A DNA stretch of 64,000 nt from Corynebacterium atypicum (GTDB taxonomy: Bacteria; Actinomycetota; Actinomycetes; Mycobacteriales; Mycobacteriaceae), in contig NZ_CP008944.1 in NCBI RefSeq assembly GCF_000732945.1, positions 310,001 through 374,000 of the forward strand, read 5' to 3'. Under the pieces are notes generated by a model, which did no database searches, had not been told where the DNA came from, and saw only the letters and a list, made by a program, of their open reading frames with translations. Each line of letters starts with the position of its first letter. The stretch's first letter is position 1. The translations under genes and the position numbers were made by a program. Positions 37,709 to 46,924 of this stretch are shown piece after piece.

Positions 37709-37858
37709 CATGGTCGCTGAACTCCGCTGAAAGCTCTAAAGCGGCACTTAGGTCGCATCAGTCACAGGATTCACGCTAAGCTAGTCCAAGCACGTGCGTG
37801 TTTCGTACTGCGGGAGGGGAAGCCTGCAGCGCGTCACTTGCTGAAGGATGAGGTTTTT

Positions 37859-38050
37859 ATGGCCAGAGAAGAAAAAGGCACGTTTCTCACGGTCGCAGAG
37901 GTGGCCGAGATCATGCGGGTCTCTAAGATGACCGTTTACCGCCTTGTGCACTCGGGCGAGCTGCCCGCCGTGCGCGTCGGGCGCTCGTTTAGGGTCCACG
38001 AGACGGCCGTCAACGAGTACCTCGAGGCGTCCTTCTACGACGCCGGCTAG
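37859..38050 (+). CDS. BldC-like excisionase-family DNA-binding protein
   Basis: 63 residues with a MerR-type helix-turn-helix: FLTVAEVAEIMRVSKMTVYR is the recognition unit and VRVGRSFRVHETAVNEYL the wing. Proteins like Rv0500A and Streptomyces BldC sit at the same place after proC and act as small chromosomal regulators, not phage excisionases. GAAGGATGAGG seven to eight bases before ATG 37859 supports this start over a TTG seven codons upstream. Confidence 0.9.
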   Translation: MAREEKGTFLTVAEVAEIMRVSKMTVYRLVHSGELPAVRVGRSFRVHETAVNEYLEASFYDAG

Positions 38051-38206
38051 CCGGGCTGTCTTGGGTGCCTTGTGGCACCTGCTTTGTGCTCGGATTAACC
38101 CACGGGTTAAACTGGTGCGCATTCGTGTTGCCCGCGGTCGGCGGCGTCGGCTGAGCGAGGCGAGGACACAGTAATAAACGTTGATGAAACAGTGGAGGAA
38201 TACCCG

Positions 38207-38308
38207 ATGGGTTCTGTGCAGAAGTGGCGCCGCAAGCGCATGTCGAAGAAGAAGCACCGCAAGATGTTGCGCCGTACCCGCGTCCAGCGACGCAAGCTGG
38301 GTAAGTAA
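38207..38308 (+). CDS. Small ribosomal subunit protein bS22
   Basis: 33 residues, almost half Arg or Lys ([20 protein letters not shown] at the start), matching the AURKAIP1/COX24-type protein bS22 found on actinobacterial 30S subunits (Rv0500B at the same position in M. tuberculosis). GGAGG lies eight bases before the ATG. It is followed by strong hairpins. Confidence 0.93.
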   Translation: MGSVQKWRRKRMSKKKHRKMLRRTRVQRRKLGK

Positions 38309-38319
38309 CTCCGTTGAGG

Positions 38320-38382
38320 GGCCGGCCCGCGGGCCGGCCTAGCGCCGGGAACGCTGCGTTGAGACAGCGCCCGGCGCTTTTT
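38320..38382 (+). terminator. Double terminator after bS22
   Basis: A 9-bp inverted repeat GGCCGGCCC/GGGCCGGCC (38320-38339) is followed by a long hairpin: AGCGCCGGG (38341-38349) pairs with CCCGGCGCT (38370-38378), with an inner CGCTG/CAGCG stem, and ends in TTTT. Confidence 0.88.
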
Positions 38383-38626
38383 GCTGCCTGGACCAGGCGC
38401 GCGTCGGCAGTCGTGGGTCTGTACGCTCTCCGCGGCCCGCCTGCTTGCCGAGGGGCTTTTGTGGAAAGGCTGTAGAAAGGCTTTCGTCGAGAGGTGTTGG
38501 TAGATAGGGCGCTTCCTTTCGGCGTGTCGTGAGCCCTTTCGACCTTTCTGGGAGAGGGAGGGTCGGTGCGGCAGGCGAGCCGCTAGCGGCGCGGCGCGCG
38601 GCTCGGTGGAGACACGCCGCAAGGCG
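38383..38626. other. Intergenic stretch between bS22 terminator and SerB-like stop
   Basis: No gene is supported. It carries four GAAAGG/CCTTTC words (near 38464, 38475, 38514, 38538) in inverted orientation that could fold into an imperfect hairpin; nothing further can be said. Confidence 0.4.
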
Positions 38627-39679
38627 CTAGCGACGGGCGAAGTAGTGACGCAGCTGCCAGCCGGCGATACTGAACGCGGCCGTGATCAGGCTAGGCAGGC
38701 CGAAAGTGCGGATGGCCTTGCGCAGGCTGTGGTAGTTGAGGATCTGCCAGCCCCGGCTCTTCGCCTCGGCGGTCAGAGCCCGGTCCGGGTTGACGGCCAC
38801 GGGCGTGCCCACCATGGTCAGCATCGGGAGATCATTGATCGAGTCGGAGTAAGCGGTGCACCGAGAAAGGTCGAGCTTCTCCACGGCCGCTAGCGCCGCC
38901 ACCGCGTGCTTCTTGCCGGGGCCGTGGAGGATGTCGCCGGTCAGCCGGCCGGTGAACCGGCCGGCTTCCACCTCGGCGACGGTGCCGAGCGCTCCGGTAA
39001 AACCGAACCGGCGGGCAAGGATTTGCGCGAGCTGCACCGGGGTGGCCGATACCAGCCACACCTGCTCGCCTGCCGCCAGGTGGGATTCGGCCACCGCGCG
39101 GGTGCCCGGGAAGGTGCGCTGGGCCATGGATTCGTCGACTATCTCCTCGCAGAGGGTCACCAACTCGTCGACGCGGCGGCCCTTGATTATCTCCAGGGCC
39201 ATGGCGCGGCCTTCGGCGACGTCGTCCGAGTTCTCCGAGCCCGTGACCCGGTACTTCAGCTGTTTCCAGGCGATGCTCGTCAGCTCGGGGAAGCTGAAAA
39301 AATGGTCGCGGGCCAGCCCGAGTGCGAGGGCGATGAGCGAGGAGCCGCGGATAAGGGTGTTGTCAATGTCAAAGAACGCGGCCACCCCGGGATTCTGCTC
39401 TATGTTCGGATCGGTGGGGGAGACCTTGAGCGAGCCCGCGGCGTGGATGGACCCAGACACGGATTCCACGCCCAGGTCAAACTCCGCGAGCTCGATGCCA
39501 AAGACCTCTTTGACTGCCGCTGCAGCGGCCGCTTCGCCTGCAGTTTGCTGGGCGGCCTCGTCGAGGGGCGGAAGCGCCGTGGTCTCGAGGAAGTTGCGCA
39601 GGTTGCCGCGCCCCACGGACCACTGGGCGAGAAAGTCCCGTGCGTTTTCCGGGAATGCGGATGAAGCCGGGTGAGGCAC
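38627..39679 (-). CDS. HAD-IB family phosphatase (SerB1-like)
   Basis: 350 residues. The HAD motifs are FFDIDNTLI (Asp 104, Asp 106), LVSATP, GPGKKHAV lysine and YSDSINDLPML. About 100 extra residues precede the catalytic domain and a hydrophobic stretch (SLITAAFSIAGWQLR) ends the protein. It resembles phosphoserine-phosphatase-like Rv0505c of the same locus; the true substrate is uncertain. GTG 39679 is chosen for AGAAAGG upstream rather than a longer frame that would begin at 39775. Confidence 0.85.
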   Translation of the reverse strand: MPHPASSAFPENARDFLAQWSVGRGNLRNFLETTALPPLDEAAQQTAGEAAAAAAVKEVFGIELAEFDLGVESVSGSIHAAGSLKVSPTDPNIEQNPGVAAFFDIDNTLIRGSSLIALALGLARDHFFSFPELTSIAWKQLKYRVTGSENSDDVAEGRAMALEIIKGRRVDELVTLCEEIVDESMAQRTFPGTRAVAESHLAAGEQVWLVSATPVQLAQILARRFGFTGALGTVAEVEAGRFTGRLTGDILHGPGKKHAVAALAAVEKLDLSRCTAYSDSINDLPMLTMVGTPVAVNPDRALTAEAKSRGWQILNYHSLRKAIRTFGLPSLITAAFSIAGWQLRHYFARR

Positions 39680-39998
39680 GGCAGAACAGCCTTTCTGGAA
39701 TGGGCCGCGAGGACGTCCGGAAGGCTCGAGGATTGTCGACGCCGCCCGGTGGGTGCGCGCCAGGCGCACTCTCATGTTAAACCGTTCTGCCCGCCGCGTC
39801 GCATTGGCGAGCTCGACGGGGAAATGAGCGGGTCATTAGGGCAGGATAGGGGGAGCTAAGCAAGGTTTACCTGACTGCGCTAACCGGCGAGAAGAATGGT
39901 AAAAGTTGAATGCAAGGTTTATGACGTAGCTTTGGCCTTTGTCCTAGGTGTGTGCGTGGCTGGCACCTGCGGCGGGGTCAGAAAGTGTAGGGCATACG
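39680..39998. other. Divergent intergenic region with 10-bp direct repeat
   Basis: No gene is supported. GCAAGGTTTA occurs at 39860-39869 and again at 39912-39921, the same strand, 52 bases apart, on the side facing the glutaredoxin-like and heme genes. Both copies lie in an AT-rich patch where a promoter would be expected. Confidence 0.45.
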
Positions 39999-40265
39999 GT
40001 GGCGGAACACCTCGTGGAATTGATGGTGCGTGCGAGTTGTGGCTCCTGTGATCGCGTGGCGCGGCAGATCGAGCCGGTGGTCCGCAGCGCCGGATCCCGC
40101 CTGGTGGTCCGCGACGTCGACGAAGATGGTGGCGGCGAGCTCGCCGCGGAGTATGGCGACCGGGTGCCCGTTGTGGTCCTCGACGGCGAAGAGTTTTCCG
40201 CGTGGGAAGTCGATAACGAAGAGTTAGGTCAAGCTTTGTTGCCACCCCCGCGCCAAGCTTATTAA
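39999..40265 (+). CDS. Glutaredoxin-like family protein
   Basis: 88 residues of the DUF836 glutaredoxin-like fold with redox pair CGSC in ELMVRASCGSCDRV and a cis-proline in RVPVVVLDG. It sits just before hemA, as Rv0508 does in M. tuberculosis and cg0496 in C. glutamicum. GTG 39999 and ATG 40023 are both possible starts; GTG gives the more typical N terminus. Substrate unknown. Confidence 0.82.
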   Translation: MAEHLVELMVRASCGSCDRVARQIEPVVRSAGSRLVVRDVDEDGGGELAAEYGDRVPVVVLDGEEFSAWEVDNEELGQALLPPPRQAY

Positions 40266-40383
40266 AGTTGGCATTATTCTGATGTTTTTCCTATCGGCAG
40301 TGGCGCGACCACGCTGCAGCCGGCGGTACACAGCCGCTCCCGGGCGTGTGGGGGCGTGCATGAGGAAAGCGGTGAGGTTTTAA

Positions 40384-41808
40384 GTGAGCGTGCTCGTAGT
40401 CGGTATGTCGCATCGGACGGCGCCCGTCTCGCTCCTCGAGCAGCTGAGTCTAGCGGGGGAGCAGAAGCGTCACGCCGCCGAGGAGTTGCTCGAATCATCG
40501 GCACTGTCCGAGGCCATGATCCTTTCTACCTGCAACCGCTTCGAGGTCTACGCGGTTACCAGCGGCTTCCACAACGGGGTGCGCGACGTAGTCAATACCC
40601 TGCACCAAGAAAGCGGCGTGGACATCGAAACGCTGCGCAACTACCTGTACGTTCGCTACGGCGACGCGGCGGCCGAGCACATGATGACCGTGACGTCCGG
40701 GCTGGATTCGATGGTCACCGGCGAGCAGCAGATCATCGGACAGATGCGCACCGCCTACCAGGAGGCCTCCGAGGAAGGAACCGTGGGCAAGCGGCTGCAT
40801 TCGCTGGCCCAGGCCGCGCTTCACACCGGCAAGCGGGTGCACTCGGAGACGAAGATCGACGAGGCCGGCTCCTCGATGGTCACCTATGCCATCGATCACG
40901 CGCTGGAGCTGCTGCCGAAGCCCCCGACGGCCGAGGGAAGCGCCCCGCTAGCCGGGCGCCGCGCGCTCGTGTTGGGGGCCGGCGCGATGGCCTCCCTTTC
41001 GGCCACCTACTTAGGCAAGTTGGGCGTAGACGAGCTAGTCATCGCCAACCGCACCCGAGCCCGGGCCGAACGCCTGGCCGACCACTCCCGCGAGGCCGGA
41101 GTGGCCGCCCGCGTCGTCGACTTTGACGCCCGGGAGACCGCCCTGGCGCAGGTGGACCTGGTCGTCTCCGCTACTGGCGCAGGGTTGTTCACCATCACCC
41201 CGAACCACCTCGAGCAGGCGGGCGTTGATCGGCTCGTCTGCGTGGACCTCTCGCTGCCCCGCGACATTGATCCGGCCGTCGTGCAGCGCGCCGGCGTCGA
41301 CCTGATCAACATCGAGGCCCTGCGTCAGGCCCGGTCCGGAGAAGCGGAGGGCGACGAGGCGGCGTTGGCACGCGCGGAAGCTGAGCGTATCGTCGCGGCC
41401 GAGGTCCGTCACTTCTCCTCAGAGCAGCGCGTACGCGACGTCGTGCCGGCGGTCGCCGCGCTGCGTCGCCACGCTAACGATCTGGTCGACAGCGAGCTCG
41501 CCCGCCTCAAGCGGCGCGCCCCCGAGCTCAGCGGGCAGGAGTTCGCCGCCGCGGAGCAGGCCATGCACCGGGTGGTGGACAAGCTGCTGCACCACCCCAC
41601 CGTGCGGGTCAAGCAACTCGCCGTCGAGTCCGGCACAGTGTCCTACGACACTGCACTGCAGGAGCTATTCGGGCTAGAGTACGCGGATGACACTGACCGT
41701 AGCGTTGCCGTAGCGGCAACGGAGCTGCCCGCCGGTGACTTCCGGCAACACGCGGCGCACCACTCGAACCGGGCCGCACGGGCAGGAGAGGTAAAGGAGA
41801 TCGCATGA
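40384..41808 (+). CDS. hemA: Glutamyl-tRNA reductase
   Basis: 474 residues. Catalytic Cys 50 in [14 protein letters not shown] loop VLGAGAMA and a C-terminal dimerisation helix are seen. It converts Glu-tRNA to glutamate-1-semialdehyde, the first and usually heme-controlled step. A -10-like TATTCT (40275-40280) implies a leader of about 97 bases. The stop overlaps hemC (ATGA). In other corynebacteria this promoter responds to heme through two-component systems; I did not find a clear operator. Confidence 0.96.
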   Translation: MSVLVVGMSHRTAPVSLLEQLSLAGEQKRHAAEELLESSALSEAMILSTCNRFEVYAVTSGFHNGVRDVVNTLHQESGVDIETLRNYLYVRYGDAAAEHMMTVTSGLDSMVTGEQQIIGQMRTAYQEASEEGTVGKRLHSLAQAALHTGKRVHSETKIDEAGSSMVTYAIDHALELLPKPPTAEGSAPLAGRRALVLGAGAMASLSATYLGKLGVDELVIANRTRARAERLADHSREAGVAARVVDFDARETALAQVDLVVSATGAGLFTITPNHLEQAGVDRLVCVDLSLPRDIDPAVVQRAGVDLINIEALRQARSGEAEGDEAALARAEAERIVAAEVRHFSSEQRVRDVVPAVAALRRHANDLVDSELARLKRRAPELSGQEFAAAEQAMHRVVDKLLHHPTVRVKQLAVESGTVSYDTALQELFGLEYADDTDRSVAVAATELPAGDFRQHAAHHSNRAARAGEVKEIA

Positions 41809-42719
41809 GCGTGAAGCCCGCCCTGAAGATCGGCACCCGCGGGAGCAAGCTGGCCACTACTCAGGCAGGTCACGTCCGCGACGATCTGGTGGCGGCGGGC
41901 TGGCCGGCGCAACTGCACATCGTGACCACGCACGGCGACGTGAACATGGCTCCGGTAGAACGCATTGGGGTGGGCGTGTTCACTCAACGCCTCCGCGAGG
42001 CCCTCCACGCCGGCGAGTGCGAGGTGGCCGTGCACTCCTTCAAGGATCTTCCGACGGCCCCAGACGACCGCTTCCACCTCGTGGTGCCGCGGCGAGAGGA
42101 CCCGCGGGAGGCGTTGATCGCCCGCGACGGGCTTAACCTGGAGTCCCTTCCGGAGGGCGCGCGCGTGGGCACTGGCGCCCCACGGCGGATCTCGCAGCTC
42201 AAGGCCATCCGCCCGGACCTGGACATCCGCCCGCTGCGCGGCAACATCGACACGCGCATGGGCAAGGTTTTCTCGGGGGAGCTCGACGCGGTGGTGCTCG
42301 CCTATGCGGGCCTGGTGCGCGTGGGTCAGGGCGATCGGGCCACTGAGATCTTCGACGTCGAGCGTGTGATGCCGGCCCCCGCCCAGGGCGCCCTGGCGGT
42401 GGAATGTCGCGCGGATGACGCTTCGGCGCGAGCGGCGATCGACTCCTTGGCCGCCCCCGAGGACACGCTGGCAACCATCGCCGAACGCGCGCTGTTGGCC
42501 GCCCTCGAGGCGGGGTGCACGGCACCGGTGGCGGCGCACGCACAGGTCGCGGACGGTGTGGTGCGCCTGACTGCAGGCGTCTTCGCGCTCGACGGATCGC
42601 AGTCCTTGGTGGCCACCCAGGATGCGCAGGCGGACCCCGCTCAGGCCGCGGAACTGGGCCGTGAGCTTGCCGCGCAGCTCATCGAGCAGGGTGCGGCGAA
42701 ACTCCTCGGGGGCAGCTAG
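41805..42719 (+). CDS. hemC: Hydroxymethylbilane synthase
   Basis: 304 residues. [11 protein letters not shown], the arginine-rich [12 protein letters not shown] and the dipyrromethane attachment Cys 238 in [12 protein letters not shown] are present. It links four porphobilinogen molecules into the linear tetrapyrrole. It is translationally coupled to hemA. Confidence 0.96.
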   Translation: MSVKPALKIGTRGSKLATTQAGHVRDDLVAAGWPAQLHIVTTHGDVNMAPVERIGVGVFTQRLREALHAGECEVAVHSFKDLPTAPDDRFHLVVPRREDPREALIARDGLNLESLPEGARVGTGAPRRISQLKAIRPDLDIRPLRGNIDTRMGKVFSGELDAVVLAYAGLVRVGQGDRATEIFDVERVMPAPAQGALAVECRADDASARAAIDSLAAPEDTLATIAERALLAALEAGCTAPVAAHAQVADGVVRLTAGVFALDGSQSLVATQDAQADPAQAAELGRELAAQLIEQGAAKLLGGS

Positions 42720-42731
42720 GCTTTAGGGATC

Positions 42732-43115
42732 ATGGCTGATCTAATCGCCAACGCACACCGGCTCACCGTCTACTTGGAGTGGTGGGAGAAACTCGCCGCG
42801 CATCGATCGAACTTGACTGTTCCGCTGCGCGCCATACGCAAGGTAGAACTCGTCGAGGACGTGTTTGATGATGCCGCGGTGGCGGCAGGCGAGCGCATAC
42901 CGGCAACGCGCATCCGCGGCATCACGGTCACCGGCACCTTGGATGATCCGCTCACGGGTGGGGCGGTGTTCGCCGTCTGTCACGCCGGGGGCGGCTCGAC
43001 GAGCCGGCACGGGGTCAACGTGGTTTTGTCTGGCGCAACGGTCGAGCGGATCATCATTTCGCATGCCGATGCTGAGGGGCTGGTGGAGCGGCTCAAGGAG
43101 CTGACGGGTCTCTAG
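42732..43115 (+). CDS. Conserved hypothetical protein between hemC and hemD
   Basis: 127 residues starting MADLIANAHRLTVYLEWWEK, predicted as a mostly beta protein with one C-terminal helix, possibly a bacterial PH-like fold. No membrane segment. It begins 12 bases after hemC; a TAGGCT at 42717-42722 could also start a very short leader. In C. glutamicum I recall a larger insertion at this place, so this is a shorter version of the locus. Function unknown. Confidence 0.72.
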   Translation: MADLIANAHRLTVYLEWWEKLAAHRSNLTVPLRAIRKVELVEDVFDDAAVAAGERIPATRIRGITVTGTLDDPLTGGAVFAVCHAGGGSTSRHGVNVVLSGATVERIIISHADAEGLVERLKELTGL

Positions 43116-43192
43116 CCTGACGCGGGTGAGGCGGTTCGTCTTCGGGGCGGGAAGTGCTCAGGCAGCGCTGTTGAAAGTCAATAGTTTTTCAT

Positions 43193-43289
43193 TTGACCCG
43201 CGCTAAATTACAGTGTGTATACCACACCGTGATGGTGGCGCTCCCGTGAGGGGGCCAAAATCCCGGCCCGTCGCTTGCACGGCGGGCCG
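43193..43289 (+). promoter_or_regulatory. Promoter and structured leader of hemD
   Basis: TTGACC (43193-43198) and TATACC (43218-43223, preceded by TGTG) form a promoter with a 19-bp spacer. The leader folds into three successive hairpins: CACC/GGTG (43225-43237), CTCCC/GGGGG (43241-43254) and CGGCCCGTCG/CGGCGGGCCG (43264-43289, one G-U pair). No known riboswitch motif, including the cobalamin box, is recognisable. Confidence 0.45.
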
Positions 43290-43390
43290 AATTTACGCCG
43301 TCACTTGGCCCGGAGGTGCCCCACAGGCGCGCCGGCGGGCACTCTTGTTTTAGACCCTGTCCGATCCAATGCGAGCGAGAAAAGAAATAC

Positions 43391-45103
43391 ATGAGCATGG
43401 CCCAGCAGGACTCCCTCAAGCCCGCGGGTACCGTCATCTTCGTCGGTGCCGGCCCCGGTAACCCAGACCTGCTCACCGTGCGCGCGAGGGAGGTCCTGGC
43501 CTCGAACGCGGTCGCAGTGGTGGATACGGACGTGCTGGGCGGGGTGCGGGAGATCGTCGGCGAGTCGCTGGCGGTGCCGCAGGAGAAGATCGACGCCGCC
43601 GAGGAGGCGTACCAGAAGCTCGTCGAGGAGACGAAGGCCGCCGGGGCACGGCGCAGGCCCCAGCGGCCCGCCCCTCCGACGGCGGCGGAGATCGAGGAGC
43701 TGGCGGTTGGCGACGCCGCGCGGGTCGCAGCGCGGCTGAACGAGCTCGCGCAGGCTGGGGGCAAGGTCATTCGGCTGGTGGCCGGCAATCCGCTGTCTAG
43801 GGAGAGCGTGTTGGCGGAGATCAACGCGGTGGCGGCCACCGGCACCGAGTTCCAGGTGGTTCCGGGCATGTCCTTGCCCTCGACGGTGCCGAGCTTCGCG
43901 GGCATTGCGCTGGGCTCGACGTTTACTGAGGCGGACGTGACCACCGGCGAGGTGGACTGGGATCAGTTGGCCACGGCGCCGCAGCCTTTGGTGCTGCAGG
44001 CGCGCAAGGAGCACCTCGACGAGATCGCCAGCGCTTTGCGGGAGCGGGGGATGGCCCCGAACACGCCGGCTTCGGTGACCGTGAACGGCACGACGCGCCT
44101 CCAACGCACGGTAGACGCGACGCTGGGCACGCTGGACCGACTGGATGATGACTTGGACGGCCACCTGGTGGTGACCCTCGGCGTGGCCGTGGACTCGCGT
44201 TCCAAGTACTCCTGGTGGGAGAATCGCCCGCTCTACGGCTGGCGCGTGCTGGTGCCGCGGGCGAAGTCGCAGGCGGCGCCGATGAGCGCGCGGTTGTCCG
44301 CGCACGGCGCTATCCCGCAGGAGGTGCCCACGATTTCGCTGGAGCCGCCGCGTAACCCTAACCAGATGGAGCGGGTGATCAAGGGCATCGTTGAAGGCCG
44401 CTACCAGTGGGTCATCTTTACCTCGGTCAATGCCGTGAACGCCGTCTGGGACAAAATCTCCGAGTTTGGGCTTGACGCGCGCGCCTTTGCCGGGATCCAT
44501 CTGGGGGCCGTCGGGCGCAAGACCGCCGAGGCGATCCGGGTGCAGGGCCTCGAGCCGGAGGTTGTCCCGCCGGCGACTAAGCAGAACGCGCAAGGGCTCA
44601 TCGACGTCTTTCCGGAGTACGTCGAGGACCTCGATCCGGTGGGGCGAGTGCTGTTGCCCCGCGCGGATATTGCGGCTGAGACCCTGGTGGATGGCCTGAC
44701 TGCGCTGGGCTGGGAGGTCGACGACGTGGTGGCGTACCGCACGGTGCGAGCCGCTCCGCCGAGCGCTGATATCCGCGACATGATCAAGTCCGGCGGCTTC
44801 GACGCGGTGTGCTTTACCTCGCCGTCCACGGTGAAGAACCTGGTGGGAATCGCGGGAAAGCCGCACCACCGAACGATTATCGCGGCGATCGGGCCGTCGA
44901 CGGCGCGCGCGGTCACTGAGCAGGGGCTGCGCGTGGACGTGGTGCCGGAAGTCTCTGACATCGCCCACCTTGTCGATAGCCTCGCCGACCACGTCGCCTC
45001 GTTGCGGGCCGCCGGCCAGCTGCCCCCGCCGCGCAAGAAGCGCCGCGGGCGGGCGAAGTCCACGGGCGGGGCGTCGGAACCCGCATCCGCTGGCAAGGCC
45101 TAA
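43391..45103 (+). CDS. hemD: Uroporphyrinogen-III synthase fused to a degenerate CobA-type methyltransferase
   Basis: 570 residues. Residues 13-270 resemble uroporphyrinogen-III C-methyltransferase (VGAGPGNPDLLTVRA), but the RLKGGDPFVFGRGGEE block reads VIRLVAGNPLSRESVLAE and a charged insert (about 70-105) is present, so methylation looks doubtful. Residues about 282-550 are the synthase, closing the D ring of the tetrapyrrole (YGWRVLVPRAKSQ, VIFTSVNAV, VCFTSPSTVKNL). A Lys/Arg-rich tail ends the protein. ATG 43391 is the first good start after the leader. Confidence 0.9.
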   Translation: MSMAQQDSLKPAGTVIFVGAGPGNPDLLTVRAREVLASNAVAVVDTDVLGGVREIVGESLAVPQEKIDAAEEAYQKLVEETKAAGARRRPQRPAPPTAAEIEELAVGDAARVAARLNELAQAGGKVIRLVAGNPLSRESVLAEINAVAATGTEFQVVPGMSLPSTVPSFAGIALGSTFTEADVTTGEVDWDQLATAPQPLVLQARKEHLDEIASALRERGMAPNTPASVTVNGTTRLQRTVDATLGTLDRLDDDLDGHLVVTLGVAVDSRSKYSWWENRPLYGWRVLVPRAKSQAAPMSARLSAHGAIPQEVPTISLEPPRNPNQMERVIKGIVEGRYQWVIFTSVNAVNAVWDKISEFGLDARAFAGIHLGAVGRKTAEAIRVQGLEPEVVPPATKQNAQGLIDVFPEYVEDLDPVGRVLLPRADIAAETLVDGLTALGWEVDDVVAYRTVRAAPPSADIRDMIKSGGFDAVCFTSPSTVKNLVGIAGKPHHRTIIAAIGPSTARAVTEQGLRVDVVPEVSDIAHLVDSLADHVASLRAAGQLPPPRKKRRGRAKSTGGASEPASAGKA

Positions 45104-45225
45104 GGCTCTCGGCTGCTCAGGCTGTGGGGCGGCGGCCTAAGATGGGCGATGACAAAGGGGGCGGGCCCCGTGCCTTGTGCCCCACCTGTACGTGAGTAGT
45201 GTTCGCAGAAAGAAGGCGTTCTACC

Positions 45226-46263
45226 TTGTCCCCCGAAAGCCCCCGTCCACAGCGTTCTTTCCCGCTTACTACGCCGGTCCGGCGGCCGCGGCGGCTGCGG
45301 ACGACCCCGGCGATGCGGCAGCTGGTCGCGGAGACCCAGCTGAGCGCGAGCGACTTCATCCTGCCGATGTTCGTCGCCGACGGCATCGAAGCGCCGCGCG
45401 AGATCCCCTCGATGCCGGGGCAGTACCAGCACACGGTCGACTCGCTGAAGAAGAAGGTGCACGAGGTCCTCGAGGCCGGGGTGCGGTGCGTGGACCTCTT
45501 CGGGGTGCCGCGGGCCGAGGACAAAGACGCGACCGGCTCGGTCGCGTGGGATCCAGAGGGCATTTTGAACCGTGGGGTCGCGGCGTTGCGCGAGGAGTTC
45601 GGCGACGATGTGCTCGTGATGGCGGATACCTGCCTCGACGAATTCACGGATCACGGCCACTGCGGCGCCTTGAGTGCCGATCGGTTCGGGCGCACGGTGG
45701 TTGATAATGACGCCACCTTGCCGCTCTACCGGGCGATGGCCGTCGCCCAGGCCGAGGCAGGCGCGCACATCGTCAGCCCCTCGGGGATGATGGATGGGCA
45801 GATCTTGGCGATCCGCGAGGCCCTCGACTCCGCAGGGTTCACCGACGTGGCGATCATGGCGTACTCGGCGAAGTACGCGTCGGCGTTTTTCGGTCCCTTC
45901 CGCGACGCGGTGGGCAGTTCGCTTCAGGGCGACCGGCGGACCTACCAGCAGGACCCGGCGAACATTCGGGAGTCGCTGCTCGAGGTGGAGCTGGACATCG
46001 AGGAGGGTGCGGATTTTGTGATGGTCAAGCCCGCTCTGCCGTACCTCGATGTGCTCAGCGAGGTCGCCCAGGTCTCTCCGGTCCCGGTCGCCGCCTACCA
46101 GGTCTCCGGAGAGTACGCGATGATCCAGGCTGCCGGCCAGAACGGCTGGGTGGATCTGGACCGGGTCATGATGGAATCACTGGTTGCTATCAAGCGCGCC
46201 GGCGCCGACCAGATTCTCACTTACTTCGCCGAGGACGCCGCCCGGGCGTTAGCCCGCGCGTAG
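45226..46263 (+). CDS. hemB: Porphobilinogen synthase
   Basis: 345 residues. Schiff-base lysines Lys 216 ([10 protein letters not shown]) and Lys 268 ([10 protein letters not shown]) are present. The metal site reads [15 protein letters not shown]: Cys 136 and Cys 146 remain but the middle cysteine of zinc enzymes is Asp 138, a mixed form. It condenses two aminolevulinates. TTG 45226 is preferred since AGAAGG (45211-45216) is nine bases upstream; GTG 45199 is an alternative. TAAGAT (about 45135-45141) may be the -10. Confidence 0.95.
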   Translation: MSPESPRPQRSFPLTTPVRRPRRLRTTPAMRQLVAETQLSASDFILPMFVADGIEAPREIPSMPGQYQHTVDSLKKKVHEVLEAGVRCVDLFGVPRAEDKDATGSVAWDPEGILNRGVAALREEFGDDVLVMADTCLDEFTDHGHCGALSADRFGRTVVDNDATLPLYRAMAVAQAEAGAHIVSPSGMMDGQILAIREALDSAGFTDVAIMAYSAKYASAFFGPFRDAVGSSLQGDRRTYQQDPANIRESLLEVELDIEEGADFVMVKPALPYLDVLSEVAQVSPVPVAAYQVSGEYAMIQAAGQNGWVDLDRVMMESLVAIKRAGADQILTYFAEDAARALARA

Positions 46264-46336
46264 GGGCGCAACGCCGCCTGGCTGGCACCCGTCGGAAAAT
46301 TCGCTGCGACTCGACACAGAAGGGCACAACGCTGAC

Positions 46337-46924
46337 ATGACTAACCTCGGCCGACCCGCGGCGCACGCCGCCAGTGATCCCGGCCCGCCCGAGACCCACC
46401 AGCGCGCCCCGGAGACGGTACGGTACCTGGTGTGGTCCTGGTGGCTGATCGTGGCCGGGGAGATACTCCACCAGGTGCTCAGCGTGGCGATCGTGGTAGC
46501 GGACCCCTCGGCGTTGCGCGCAGCCGCGAAAGAGACCCTGGCTGGCGCCCAGGCTGCGGAAGGCGCCGAGGTCTCACAGGCGATGCTCGACCTCGCGGTC
46601 TACGCCTCGGCCGGGTTTTCTGCCTTGGTTGGCATCGTCATCCAGGGGATTTTGCTGTGGTGCACGATGATGGTGGCAAAGCGCCACAGGTGGTCGGCGG
46701 GGTCGCGGCGGATGTTGCTGTTTTTCAGCATCTATCTGGTGATCCGGGCGCTTGCCGTCTTTGGCCTCGGGGCCGGGGCGTCGGCCGCCCCGTTGTGGCT
46801 GATCGGGGTGGACGGCGCCCTGCAGGTGGTCACCGGGGTGGCCGCGGGCGTCGCCCTCGCGTTCGTCGCCCGTAAGGAGACCGTGGCCTGGACCGATCGG
46901 CCGATCGATGATGGCTACCGGTAA
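46337..46924 (+). CDS. Small membrane protein downstream of hemB (Rv0513-like position)
   Basis: 195 residues with four hydrophobic segments after a 30-residue soluble start. I recognise no domain. Two membrane genes after hemB are also found in M. tuberculosis (Rv0513, Rv0514). AGAAGGG precedes the ATG. Its last 17 bases overlap the next gene, so they are coupled. A role in heme handling is only suggested by position. Confidence 0.75.
   Translation: MTNLGRPAAHAASDPGPPETHQRAPETVRYLVWSWWLIVAGEILHQVLSVAIVVADPSALRAAAKETLAGAQAAEGAEVSQAMLDLAVYASAGFSALVGIVIQGILLWCTMMVAKRHRWSAGSRRMLLFFSIYLVIRALAVFGLGAGASAAPLWLIGVDGALQVVTGVAAGVALAFVARKETVAWTDRPIDDGYR

Noticed and set aside
37859..38050. Prophage excisionase
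   Set aside because: Although of the excisionase fold, it sits in the conserved proC-bS22 interval and no phage genes are nearby, so it is a BldC-like chromosomal regulator.
43191..43390. Cobalamin riboswitch before the CobA-like/HemD gene
   Set aside because: The conserved B12 box (GCCACTG) and surrounding core are missing; only generic hairpins are seen.
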